9,913 nucleotides of DNA from an uncultured Flavobacteriaceae bacterium (GCA_913020685.1 CAJWAY010000041.1:1-9913), one strand, 5' to 3'; positions 1 through 7,996 are shown, numbered from the stretch's first letter. Notes: generated by a model not told the origin, from the letters alone. Program-made: numbers and translations.

Positions 1-55
1 TGTGACCCTCAACAGTTTTCAAGACTGCCGCATTCGACCACTCTGCCATTTCTCC
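1..55 (-). tRNA. tRNA-Ser (anticodon UGA), 3' part cut off by window edge
   Basis: Read on the minus strand, the segment starts with a 7-base acceptor arm GGAGAAA (49-55), then TG, a serine-type D arm (GCAGAGTGGTCGAATGC), and an anticodon stem GCAGT/ACTGT enclosing the loop CTTGAAA. The anticodon is TGA, at plus-strand bases 19-21, reading UCA-family serine codons. After the anticodon stem the sequence enters TGAGGGTCACA, the start of a long variable arm as expected for a class II tRNA such as tRNA-Ser. The rest of the variable arm, the T arm, the 3' acceptor strand and any encoded CCA lie outside the window, so acceptor pairing cannot be tested here. The layout matches the tRNA-Ser(UGA) of E. 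coli closely in the D and anticodon arms. Confidence 0.93.
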
Positions 56-63
56 CTCGCGTG

Positions 64-71
64 CAAATATA
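64..71 (-). promoter_or_regulatory. Bacteroidota-type -7 promoter element for tRNA-Ser
   Basis: The minus strand reads TATATTTG here, an exact match to the Bacteroidota sigma-ABfr -7 consensus TAnnTTTG. It ends 8 bases before the tRNA 5' end at 55, so transcription would begin only a few bases ahead of the mature tRNA. No TTG-type -33 element is visible at the usual distance. The position relative to the tRNA supports a functional site; the start point itself is inferred. Confidence 0.6.
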
Positions 72-132
72 ATATTTATTGATTTTCGATTCATCGATTT
101 AATAGATAATATTTATGACTATTAAAGGCATT

Positions 133-1263
133 CTAATAATTGACATACCCAACTATTTTAATACCATAACCTGTAATTCCAACTCTTGGCATTTTATTAG
201 AATTACTTATCAAGTTCAATTTTTTTATTTTGAGATCATGTAATATTTGAGCTCCAATACCAAAATCTCGACTGTCCATTACAATCGGGGGTGCTTTATC
301 AACTTTACCTTTTTGTTGCATACCTTTAAATTTTTCAATTCTAGATAAAAGATTTTCTGAGGATTGTTGTTGGTTGATAAAGATGACTGCCCCTTTCTCA
401 GCCTCATTGATTAGCGAAAAAATATCATCTAAGCCTCTACTGACCTCACCTGTCAACATACTCAGAATATCATTGCTGATTCTTAATGAATTTATTCGAG
501 TCAGTACAGCTTCTTCTTCACTCCAACTTCCTCTGGTCAGTGCTAGGTGAATCTGTTGATTTGTAGTTTGTTGGTATGCTCTTAGTCGGAATGGGCCAAA
601 ACGGGTTTCCACCTTAAAATCCCACTTTTTTTCAATCAAACTGTCATATTGCATTCTGTAGGCAACAAGATCTTCAATGGAAACAATCTTTAGATCAAAC
701 TTTTTCGAGACTTCAAGGAGTTCTGGTAGTCGCGCCATAGATCCGTCTTCATTCATGATCTCAACAATTACACCAGCAGGTTCAAACCCTGCTAATCTTG
801 CGAAATCAATTGCAGCCTCTGTATGTCCCGTTCTACGTAAAACACCACCTTCCTTGGCAATTAAGGGAAAAACGTGACCAGGCCGGGTTAGGTCCATTGC
901 GCGTGTTTTTTTATCAATCATTGCACGGATAGTCTTAGATCGATCTGCAGCAGAAATTCCTGTTGTAACATCCTTTCCTTTGTAGTCAACCGAAACGGTA
1001 AAAGCAGTGTCCATAGGGTCAGAATTAGAACTTACCATACGTTCTAATTTGAGTTTTTTACATCTTTTTTCAGTCAGTGGAGTACATATTAGACCTCTTC
1101 CGTGAGTAGCCATAAAATTGATTTTCTCTGGACTAATTACCTCAGCTGCGGCCACAAAGTCCCCTTCGTTTTCTCGGTTTTCGTCGTCTACTACTATAAT
1201 GATTTCTCCACTTTTGATCGATTCTATTGCCTCTTCTATAGTATTCAGTAAAATTTTTGACAT
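133..1263 (-). CDS. ribB: 3,4-dihydroxy-2-butanone-4-phosphate synthase with degenerate GTP cyclohydrolase II domain (RibBA-like)
   Basis: The N-terminal domain (about residues 1-205) makes 3,4-dihydroxy-2-butanone 4-phosphate from ribulose 5-phosphate, the four-carbon precursor of riboflavin, in the cytoplasm. It carries the metal-binding acidic loop DDENRENEGD (26-35), HGRGLIC (54-60), TRPGH (126-130) and RRTGHTEA (143-150), whose His147 is the expected second metal ligand. Residues about 213-376 align with GTP cyclohydrolase II (RibA): VETRFGPFRLRAY at the start and RDFGIGAQILHDL...GYGIKIV near the end. However, this half contains no cysteine at all, so the three zinc-binding cysteines of RibA are absent, and the usual RxIGL-type segment and C-terminal tail are missing. 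I infer RibB activity only, with a true RibA elsewhere. It is the last gene of the ftsK operon, 7 bases after the permease stop, with an ATG start and no Shine-Dalgarno. No clear terminator separates it from tRNA-Ser. Confidence 0.93.
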   Translation of the reverse strand: MSKILLNTIEEAIESIKSGEIIIVVDDENRENEGDFVAAAEVISPEKINFMATHGRGLICTPLTEKRCKKLKLERMVSSNSDPMDTAFTVSVDYKGKDVTTGISAADRSKTIRAMIDKKTRAMDLTRPGHVFPLIAKEGGVLRRTGHTEAAIDFARLAGFEPAGVIVEIMNEDGSMARLPELLEVSKKFDLKIVSIEDLVAYRMQYDSLIEKKWDFKVETRFGPFRLRAYQQTTNQQIHLALTRGSWSEEEAVLTRINSLRISNDILSMLTGEVSRGLDDIFSLINEAEKGAVIFINQQQSSENLLSRIEKFKGMQQKGKVDKAPPIVMDSRDFGIGAQILHDLKIKKLNLISNSNKMPRVGITGYGIKIVGYVNY

Positions 1264-1270
1264 AAGTATT

Positions 1271-2719
1271 TTATGATTTTGGTCTAATGTATTTAGAGTA
1301 TATCTTCTGAATGGGAACTGAAATAAATTCTAAATTCACAAATCCCTCGTCAGAGGAAGCTCTTTTGGTCAAATAAATCGCAAACGGTGTCAAGACCATT
1401 GTTGAGATCCAACTAGCCAAAATTGGATGGATACTGTTATCTTCTGATGCATTTTTTGCAAAAATTCCAATGTAATGATAAGATAAAAAAATTAGTACTG
1501 ATATTACAAGAGGCAATCCTAGTCCACCTTTTTTTATAATAGCGCCGAGCGAGGCCCCAATAAAGAATAGAAGGATACATGAGAAAATCAGTGTGAATTT
1601 ATCTAACATGATCATTTTATGTAAGTTGATCAACTTCTGAAAGACAAAAAAATTTCTTTTTTTATTTTCTAGATTCCTTATTATCCCGTCAACATCAGCC
1701 ATGCATTGACCCACAATCTGATTTGACCTCCAATCATCATTTTTTTTGAGAATATTGAGAATATTAGCCTTTATAATCGAATCTGGAACAAAGTTAACAT
1801 TATCTTCAATGGATTTGATGTGACTGTAATAGGTTTTTTTATTGAAGTTTTCGCTGAAAATTTTCCTTTGGGCACTAAAATCGCGTTCCAAAGTATCAAT
1901 ACTTACTCTGAGCTGGCTCACTCTTTGCATTTTATATGTGGTTGTATAATTTTCCTCGTTTAGATCTACATTATTGAATTTTGACAAATCAATATTCATG
2001 ACATATTCTTCGAAATGAACTTTTGCATGAGGAAATCTCAATCTATCTTTATAGTTTTTACCTGTAATTTCTTCATATCGATTCCCGTCGTATAATACTA
2101 GTTGAAGGGTTGCATCGCTAGTTTTACTTTTCAATTCTCCGTTTTTAGCTTTGATTACTATTCTATTCTTATAATCATTAGTCTTTTCGTGAATGATTAC
2201 ATCCTCAAGTAACCTTTTATCATCTCCATACTTTCTTTTAACTTTAATACTCATTTGTCCAAGGTCATTAAAAATCCCCTCTCTTATCGCAATAGCAGGT
2301 TTTAATTTGGCTAAGTTTCTCCTTAGGTTATAAGATTTTACTTCACCGTATGGAATTAAGTGGTTCGAAAAATAAAAACTTCCTATACCAATGAAAATGT
2401 GGACCAAAAACAAACCTATCATACAACGTATCAGAGAAATGCCTGTAGATTTCATAGCAGCAAATTCATAATTTTCAGCAAGACTTCCAAAAGTCATTAA
2501 AGAAGCAAATAGTATTGATAGGGGAAGTACAATAGGGATCAGCTTTGGGGTAAAGTAACCCAAAAATTTAAAAATCGTTTCAAAGTCCAAACCTTTTCCT
2601 GCGAGATCATCTATATATAACCAAAAGGTTTGTACCACAAAAATCAGCATGCAAATTGCAAAAACACTGAGCAAGCGAATCAAGTACTGACCAATAATAT
2701 ACCTATCAAGTATTTTCAA
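1271..2719 (-). CDS. LptF/LptG-family (YjgP/YjgQ) LPS export permease
   Basis: This inner-membrane protein belongs to the permease family that, with the ATPase LptB, extracts lipopolysaccharide and passes it to the LptC/LptA bridge. Six membrane segments are visible: about residues 13-36, 56-78, 98-118, 373-394, 400-420 and 431-450. Between segments 3 and 4 lies the large periplasmic jelly-roll domain. Family hallmarks are GSLAENYEFAAMKSTGISL (78-96, the coupling-helix region) and the segment around residues 365-404 with GASLGAIIKKGGLGLPL. A hydrophilic, possibly helical stretch (about 260-365) makes the periplasmic part longer than in E. coli LptF or LptG, which are near 360 residues. The start is TTG (plus-strand CAA at 2717-2719), giving the family-typical MKILDRYI; no in-frame ATG precedes it. 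It lies 4 bases after the lolA stop, suggesting coupled translation. F and G types cannot be separated from sequence alone. Confidence 0.9.
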   Translation of the reverse strand: MKILDRYIIGQYLIRLLSVFAICMLIFVVQTFWLYIDDLAGKGLDFETIFKFLGYFTPKLIPIVLPLSILFASLMTFGSLAENYEFAAMKSTGISLIRCMIGLFLVHIFIGIGSFYFSNHLIPYGEVKSYNLRRNLAKLKPAIAIREGIFNDLGQMSIKVKRKYGDDKRLLEDVIIHEKTNDYKNRIVIKAKNGELKSKTSDATLQLVLYDGNRYEEITGKNYKDRLRFPHAKVHFEEYVMNIDLSKFNNVDLNEENYTTTYKMQRVSQLRVSIDTLERDFSAQRKIFSENFNKKTYYSHIKSIEDNVNFVPDSIIKANILNILKKNDDWRSNQIVGQCMADVDGIIRNLENKKRNFFVFQKLINLHKMIMLDKFTLIFSCILLFFIGASLGAIIKKGGLGLPLVISVLIFLSYHYIGIFAKNASEDNSIHPILASWISTMVLTPFAIYLTKRASSDEGFVNLEFISVPIQKIYSKYIRPKS

Positions 2720-2723
2720 TACA

Positions 2724-3365
2724 TCAATGGTTAATGAAATAATTGGGATAATCTGCTTCGTTAAAAATGAAGAAATTCTCCGGTAGAGAGCTGTTCACTT
2801 TCATATTATTGATTGTAAGTGTGGTTATTGTTCCGTTGTATCCTATTTCAATTAGTTTGTAGATATGGTTTTGATTAGTATCAATTCCCACTAGAAGGGA
2901 CTCGATCTCACTATCTCCTTTTACAGGAATTAATTTAACAAATTGTATGTTTTTTCCTTTTACTCTTTGACTTATGTCCCAATGGTAATCATATCCATTT
3001 TTGTAAAATTGTAGCAATTCTCTGGGGTTAATTCCAAAATCTTCCACCTCTTGAGCTTTTGTAATTGTTATTTCTTCATTTTCTGGAACGATTGTATAGA
3101 GTGACTTTCCGTCAAAAAGCTGAATGGCATCAAGAAAATTTAATTTGTATTTCTCGCTTGCTACAGTCACCTGCCCCGAACTTTCTTGATTAATTTGTTC
3201 AATACGGTTATTGAGTACATAGCTGAATTCGAACTCAATGTTATTATAACTTTCCATTTGTTTGGATGCCAAGTTCAAAAGGTTTTCAGCCTGATTGGAT
3301 GTTTGCGAGATTAAGTCTACATATAGTAGTGTAAAAAAAAGTAAAAAGAGATTTTTTAATTTCAT
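2724..3365 (-). CDS. lolA: LolA-like outer membrane lipoprotein carrier protein
   Basis: LolA is the periplasmic chaperone that carries lipoproteins from the LolCDE transporter to the outer membrane. The 213-residue product begins with a short basic end and a hydrophobic stretch (residues 5-19), a signal peptide probably cleaved near residues 20-22. There is no cysteine, so it is a soluble periplasmic protein rather than a lipoprotein. LolA-fold signs are the early helix AENLLNLASKQMESY (26-40), FEFSYVLNN (45-53), SSGQVTVASEKYKLNF (62-77), a FDGKSLYTIVPE turn (84-95), and the C-terminal PENFFIFNE (195-203). The Arg that follows the SGxxxxxxP strand in E. coli LolA (R43) has no obvious counterpart; Lys is present instead. 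The length is close to that of the family. It sits second in the ftsK operon, 9 bases after ftsK, with an ATG start. No lolB is present in the window, as is usual in this phylum. Confidence 0.85.
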   Translation of the reverse strand: MKLKNLFLLFFTLLYVDLISQTSNQAENLLNLASKQMESYNNIEFEFSYVLNNRIEQINQESSGQVTVASEKYKLNFLDAIQLFDGKSLYTIVPENEEITITKAQEVEDFGINPRELLQFYKNGYDYHWDISQRVKGKNIQFVKLIPVKGDSEIESLLVGIDTNQNHIYKLIEIGYNGTITTLTINNMKVNSSLPENFFIFNEADYPNYFINH

Positions 3366-3374
3366 AGAGTAAGT

Positions 3375-5669
3375 TTATAGATCTTCATTATTAAAAAGTA
3401 TATCTAGAGCATTTAAGTCAGAGATCAGTACCTGTCTTGCCTTACTTCCCTCAAATGGACCTACAATTCCTGCCACTTCCATTTGGTCGATGATCCTTCC
3501 TGCTCGATTATAACCAAGTTTTAGTTTTCTCTGCAACAGTGACGCCGATCCCTGTTGAGCAGTAACAATTACCTCTGCCGCTTCTCTAAATAGTTCGTCC
3601 CTCTCCGATGGGTCAAGTTCTAAACTGCTCGAATTTTCCTCAATATACTCAGGTAAAACATAAGCACTGGCATAGCCCATTTGTGTTCCGATGTAATCAG
3701 AAATCTTTTGAATTTCAGGTGTATCTACAAAAGCACATTGAATTCGAGTTAAGTCGTTGCCTTGAGTGTAGAGCATATCTCCACGGCCGATCAATTGATC
3801 AGCCCCTCCTGAATCTAGTATGGTTCGAGAGTCTATTTTTGATGTCACCCTAAATGCAATTCTCGCGGGGAAGTTGGCTTTGATGATCCCGGTGATGACA
3901 TTTACTGAGGGCCTTTGGGTGGCAATAATCAGGTGAATCCCAACAGCTCTTGCCAATTGTGCCAATCGTGCAATTGGTGTCTCAACTTCCTTTCCTGCAG
4001 TCATAATTAGGTCGGCAAACTCATCTACTACCAATACTATGTATGGTAAGAAGTTATGCCCATTCTTAGGATTTAATTTTCGCTCTCGGTACTTTTGATT
4101 GTATTCCTTAAGGTTCCTACACATTCCGTTTTTGAGCAATTCGTATCTATTATCCATTTCTATACAAAGGGAGTTTAGGGTATGAATCACCTTAGTGTTA
4201 TCTGTAATGATCGCTTCTTCGGTATCAGGTAATTTGGCCAAGTAGTGACGTTCAATTTTGCTGTAGATGTTAAGTTCTACTTTTTTTGGATCAACCAAAA
4301 CGAATTTGATCTCAGCTGGATGTTTTTTGTAAAGTAAAGAAGCAATTACAGCGTTCAACCCTACCGATTTTCCCTGGCCTGTTGCCCCGGCCATTAGCAA
4401 GTGTGGCATCTTTGTTAAATCCACAACAAAAGTTTCGTTACTGATGTTTTTACCCAAGGCAATTGGTAACTCCATTTCAGCGGTTTGAAATTTATTAGAT
4501 GTGATCACTGAGCGCATTGAAACTATAGTGGGTTTTTGGTTAGGAACTTCGATTCCAATCGTTCCCTTTCCAGGAATGGGTGCAATGATTCTGATACCTA
4601 ATGCAGAAAGGGAAAGAGCAATATCATCCTCTAAATTTTTGATTTTGGAGATCCTAATTCCTGCTTCGGGAACTATTTCATAAAGTGTTACGGTAGGACC
4701 AACGGTTGCTTTTATTTTTGAAATACCAATCTTGTAATTCTTTAAGGTCTCAAGAATTTTATTTTTATTTAATTCCAATTCCTCTTGATCGATGGTGATG
4801 GAACTTTCTCCATAATCATTTAGTAGGTCATGAATGGGAAAACGGTACTTACTCAATTCTAGTTTTGGATCTATAAAACCATACTTTTCTACCAAAGATT
4901 GCGCCAAGTTCTCAGTCAAACTTTCTTCCTCTTTATAAGTTTCCACTTCCATGGTAACTTCATCCTCTGCTGTTGATTTTTCAACTTCAATGGGATCAAT
5001 TTGTTTCGCCTCAAAATCGGGAGCAGGCTTATCCACAAAATCATTGATTTCTAAATCCAGGCTGTTCTCGATACCTGGCTCATTAGGAGTCTTTTCATTT
5101 TTAAACAGGGATCTAAAAAATAATATGGCTTTTTCTGGGGTTAATTTCCATTGGATTACCAGTATAGCAATCAACGAAAAAACAAGTAAACCAGACACCC
5201 CTATTTTACCAAGATAAGCCACTAGAAAACTATTGATTTCATAGCCAACCAACCCACCTAATAACGGAGAATCCATGTGGTAAAATCCGAAGAAAATAGA
5301 CAAACACATCAAATAAAGCACAGCCCAACTCCAATGGCTTATAAGATTCTCTCTATCACGATCAAAAAAAAGTAAATAGCCTGTATAGAAAAGTAGATAG
5401 GGGAGGATAAATACAGCTATTCCAAACAGTTGATAGACAAAAAAGTGACTACCCAACGCTCCTATTTTATTTAAAAGATTTTGCGACTGAACTTCTTTTT
5501 CAAAAAATACTTCAAGGGTGCTTTGATCGGATTGGTGGTGGAATAAAAAAGAAACAAAAGAAACAGTCATCAAGAATCCCAAAATCAGCAAGAAACTTCC
5601 AAAAAGAATTTGTCTTTTTCTAGTGCGAGTACTTTTATCTTCCGTATAATCAGGGAGCTTTTTGGCCAT
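3375..5669 (-). CDS. ftsK: DNA translocase FtsK
   Basis: FtsK is the septum-anchored, ATP-driven double-stranded DNA pump that clears the terminus region during division and activates XerCD recombination at dif. The 764-residue protein has an N-terminal membrane part with about four or five segments (near 21-43, 76-101, 111-131, 145-173), then an acidic linker (about 190-290) that is much shorter than in E. coli. The motor follows: alpha and beta domains from about 295, Walker A GATGQGKS (428-435), Walker B IVLVVDEF (544-551, Asp549 and Glu550), the IATQRPSVNVITG segment (582-594) and DSRTILDSGGADQLIGRGDML (613-633). The C-terminal gamma winged helix (about 690-750) contains QRKLKLGYNRAGRIIDQ and should read KOPS-type polar sequences. 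ATG is the natural start (MAKKLPDYTE), 17 bases after a TAnnTTTG element. It is the first gene of the operon. Confidence 0.97.
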   Translation of the reverse strand: MAKKLPDYTEDKSTRTRKRQILFGSFLLILGFLMTVSFVSFLFHHQSDQSTLEVFFEKEVQSQNLLNKIGALGSHFFVYQLFGIAVFILPYLLFYTGYLLFFDRDRENLISHWSWAVLYLMCLSIFFGFYHMDSPLLGGLVGYEINSFLVAYLGKIGVSGLLVFSLIAILVIQWKLTPEKAILFFRSLFKNEKTPNEPGIENSLDLEINDFVDKPAPDFEAKQIDPIEVEKSTAEDEVTMEVETYKEEESLTENLAQSLVEKYGFIDPKLELSKYRFPIHDLLNDYGESSITIDQEELELNKNKILETLKNYKIGISKIKATVGPTVTLYEIVPEAGIRISKIKNLEDDIALSLSALGIRIIAPIPGKGTIGIEVPNQKPTIVSMRSVITSNKFQTAEMELPIALGKNISNETFVVDLTKMPHLLMAGATGQGKSVGLNAVIASLLYKKHPAEIKFVLVDPKKVELNIYSKIERHYLAKLPDTEEAIITDNTKVIHTLNSLCIEMDNRYELLKNGMCRNLKEYNQKYRERKLNPKNGHNFLPYIVLVVDEFADLIMTAGKEVETPIARLAQLARAVGIHLIIATQRPSVNVITGIIKANFPARIAFRVTSKIDSRTILDSGGADQLIGRGDMLYTQGNDLTRIQCAFVDTPEIQKISDYIGTQMGYASAYVLPEYIEENSSSLELDPSERDELFREAAEVIVTAQQGSASLLQRKLKLGYNRAGRIIDQMEVAGIVGPFEGSKARQVLISDLNALDILFNNEDL

Positions 5670-5686
5670 GAATGATGCTTATCAAG

Positions 5687-5694
5687 CAAAAATA
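5687..5694 (-). promoter_or_regulatory. Bacteroidota-type -7 promoter element for ftsK operon
   Basis: The minus strand reads TATTTTTG, an exact TAnnTTTG match, ending 17 bases before the ftsK ATG. Transcription would start close to the gene, giving a very short leader with no Shine-Dalgarno. It lies downstream of the katG terminator, so it would give ftsK-lolA-lptF/G-ribB independent expression. No TTG -33 element is seen at 17-23 bases upstream. The 13-base core ATTTGTATTTTTG is identical to the one upstream of lpd. Confidence 0.55.
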
Positions 5695-5719
5695 CAAATT
5701 CATCCGAAATCCTAGGACT

Positions 5720-5754
5720 AAAAAAACCCCAATACCATAATTGATAGGGGTTTT
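5720..5754 (-). terminator. Intrinsic terminator after katG
   Basis: On the minus strand, AAAACCCC (plus 5747-5754) and GGGGTTTT (plus 5723-5730) form a perfect 8-base-pair stem around a 16-base loop. The stem runs into a T tract of seven (plus-strand A run 5720-5726). It lies 25 bases past the katG stop, in the orientation expected for katG, and before the ftsK -7 element. The stem is short and half A-T, and the loop is long, but the GC block followed by U7 is typical. Confidence 0.75.
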
Positions 5755-5779
5755 AACTTTGTAAAGTATTCACAAAGAG

Positions 5780-7996
5780 CTATGCCAAATCAAAACGATC
5801 TAATTGCATTACTTTACTCCAAGCTGCCACAAAATCTTTGATAAATTTTTCTTCGCCATCCTCACAGCCGTAAACTTCGGCAATGGCTCGTAATTCACTG
5901 TTAGAACCAAAGATTAAGTCTACTCTTGTACCGGTCCATTTGATTTCGCCAGTAATCAAGTCACGACATTTAAATTCACTTTCACTCTCGTTTGTCGCTT
6001 CCCAAGTAGTATTCATATCAAGTATATTAACAAAGAAATCGTTGGTTAGGGTTTCAGGACGATTAGTCAAAACACCATGCTTGGAATTTCCAAAGTTGGT
6101 ATTCAATACACGCATTCCTCCCACCAAAGCAGTCATCTCGGGAGCTGTCAATGTCATCAATTGCGCTTTGTCAACTAATAATTTTTCCGCCCCTACATCA
6201 TAATTATTTTTCGTGTAGTTTCTAAAACCATCTGTCAAGGGTTCTAAAACAGAGAAAGATTCAACATCGGTTTGATCTTGTGTGGCGTCTGTTCTTCCGG
6301 CAGTAAAAGGAACTCTAACCTGGTATCCTGCATCTGATGCGGCTTTTTCAATTCCTGCACTTCCTGCCAAAACGATCAAGTCAGCTAAAGAAACTTTTTT
6401 ATCTTGACTCATGGCATTAAATTCTTTTTTGATGTCTGTCAATACATCTAAAACTTTTCCCAGTTGGATGGGTTCATTAACATCCCAGTATTTTTGTGGA
6501 GAAAGACTAACTCTTGCTCCATTGGCGCCACCACGTTTATCCGAATTTCTGAAAGTAGCGGCTGAAGCCCATGCTACACTGACCAACTGACCAACATTTA
6601 AACCTGATTCCAAAATTTTAGCTTTTAGGGTAGCTTCATCTTTTTCATCAATCAATACATAATCAACCTTAGGAACAGGGTCTTGCCAAATCAAGGTTTC
6701 CTCAGGAACTTCCGATCCCAAATACCGGTCAATAGGTCCCATGTCTCTATGGGTTAACTTGAACCATGCCCTGGCGAAAGCATCGGCAAATTCAGCGGGA
6801 TTTTCATAAAAATGTCTCGAAATGGGCTCATAAATGGGATCCATACGCATAGCAATGTCTGTTGTCAACATCATTGGGGCATGTGACTTATCGGGGTTGT
6901 GTGCATCTGGAACCGTACCGGCACCAGCACCACCTTTTGGCGTCCACTGTTGTGCCCCTCCGGGACTTTTTGTCAATTCCCAATCATAACCAAAAAGGTT
7001 TTCAAAGTAATTGTTGCTCCATCTTGTGGGAGTAGTTGTCCATGCACCTTCTAAACCACTGGTGATGGTGTGTTCTCCTTTGCCAGATCCATAATTATTC
7101 TTCCAGCCCATGCTCATTTGCTCGATTCGGGCACCGGCAGGTTCAGCCTCTACATACTGATCTGCATCGGCGGCTCCGTGTGTTTTCCCGAAAGTGTGTC
7201 CTCCAGCAATCAAAGCTACTGTTTCGTAATCATTCATTGCCATTCGACCAAAGGTTTCACGAATATCAATTGCCGATTTTAGAGGATCGGGATTTCCATT
7301 TGGCCCCTCCGGATTGACATAGATCAGCCCCATTTGTACTGCTCCCAGAGGATTTTCCAGTTCACGATTTCCCGTATATCTTTTGTCTCCAAGCCATTCT
7401 GCCTCCTGACCCCAATAGATGTCTTCTTCAGGCTCCCAGACATCTGCACGACCTCCTCCAAATCCAAAAGTTTTAAATCCCATAGATTCCATAGCAACGT
7501 TACCTGTCAATACCATTAAGTCTGCCCAAGAAAGTTTTTTCCCATACTTCTTTTTGATTGGCCACAAAAGTAGTCTTGCCTTTTCTAAGTTTGCATTATC
7601 AGGCCAACTGTTCAGTGGAGCAAAACGAAGAGTGCCTGCTCCTGCACCACCACGCCCGTCGGCAATTCGGTATGTACCAGCAGCATGCCATGCCATTCGG
7701 ATAAAGAATGGTCCATAGTGTCCAAAATCAGCAGGCCACCAATCCTGAGAATTGGTCATCAGTTCATGTAAATCCTCTTTGACAGCTGCTAAGTCAAGTT
7801 TTTTAAATTCTTTCGCATAATCAAAATCCGGATCCATTGGATCAGAAAGAGAAGATTGTTGACGGAGAATATTTAAATTTAACTGGTTTGGCCACCACTC
7901 TCTATTAACCTTTCCACCTCCAGCGCTTTCTCTTAACACTCCCCCTAAATAGGGGCATTTTGCGATGTCACCGTTTCCATTAAAATGATTATCCAT
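5780..7996 (-). CDS. katG: Catalase-peroxidase KatG
   Basis: This bifunctional haem enzyme removes hydrogen peroxide by catalase and peroxidase reactions in the cytoplasm. The 738-residue length is normal for bacterial KatG, with two tandem peroxidase-fold halves, of which only the N-terminal half binds haem. Active-site residues are all present: distal Arg100, Trp103 and His104 (in FIRMAWHAAGTYR), proximal His267 (AGGHTFGKTHG), and Asp380 (TTDIAMRMDP), which hydrogen-bonds the proximal side. The Met-Tyr-Trp adduct needed for catalase activity is predicted from Trp103, Tyr226 (GLIYVNPEGPNG) and Met252 (RMAMND). The mobile switch Arg is Arg417 (LTHRDMG). The ATG start gives the usual KatG N terminus, with CPYLGG followed by SAGGGKVNREWWPNQLNL. 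It is monocistronic by context: its own promoter region upstream and a terminator downstream. No oxyR or perR lies beside it. It looks intact and functional. Confidence 0.98.
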   Translation of the reverse strand: MDNHFNGNGDIAKCPYLGGVLRESAGGGKVNREWWPNQLNLNILRQQSSLSDPMDPDFDYAKEFKKLDLAAVKEDLHELMTNSQDWWPADFGHYGPFFIRMAWHAAGTYRIADGRGGAGAGTLRFAPLNSWPDNANLEKARLLLWPIKKKYGKKLSWADLMVLTGNVAMESMGFKTFGFGGGRADVWEPEEDIYWGQEAEWLGDKRYTGNRELENPLGAVQMGLIYVNPEGPNGNPDPLKSAIDIRETFGRMAMNDYETVALIAGGHTFGKTHGAADADQYVEAEPAGARIEQMSMGWKNNYGSGKGEHTITSGLEGAWTTTPTRWSNNYFENLFGYDWELTKSPGGAQQWTPKGGAGAGTVPDAHNPDKSHAPMMLTTDIAMRMDPIYEPISRHFYENPAEFADAFARAWFKLTHRDMGPIDRYLGSEVPEETLIWQDPVPKVDYVLIDEKDEATLKAKILESGLNVGQLVSVAWASAATFRNSDKRGGANGARVSLSPQKYWDVNEPIQLGKVLDVLTDIKKEFNAMSQDKKVSLADLIVLAGSAGIEKAASDAGYQVRVPFTAGRTDATQDQTDVESFSVLEPLTDGFRNYTKNNYDVGAEKLLVDKAQLMTLTAPEMTALVGGMRVLNTNFGNSKHGVLTNRPETLTNDFFVNILDMNTTWEATNESESEFKCRDLITGEIKWTGTRVDLIFGSNSELRAIAEVYGCEDGEEKFIKDFVAAWSKVMQLDRFDLA

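Noticed and set aside
86..97. TCGAT-TC-ATCGA inverted repeat considered as a ribB terminator
   Set aside because: The stem is only 5 base pairs with a 2-base loop, and on the minus strand it is followed by A-rich rather than T-rich sequence, so it does not look like an intrinsic terminator.
677..877. Plus-strand open frame opposite ribB
   Set aside because: It lies wholly inside the well-supported ribB gene on the other strand, shows no recognisable domain, and has no promoter or upstream signal.
3608..5217. Several plus-strand open frames opposite ftsK
   Set aside because: All fall inside the conserved ftsK coding sequence; their translations are low-complexity mirrors of it and have no family resemblance.
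5883..7718. Plus-strand open frames opposite katG, including two overlapping ones near 7334-7718
   Set aside because: katG is intact and full length across this stretch; the opposite frames overlap each other and carry no domain signature.
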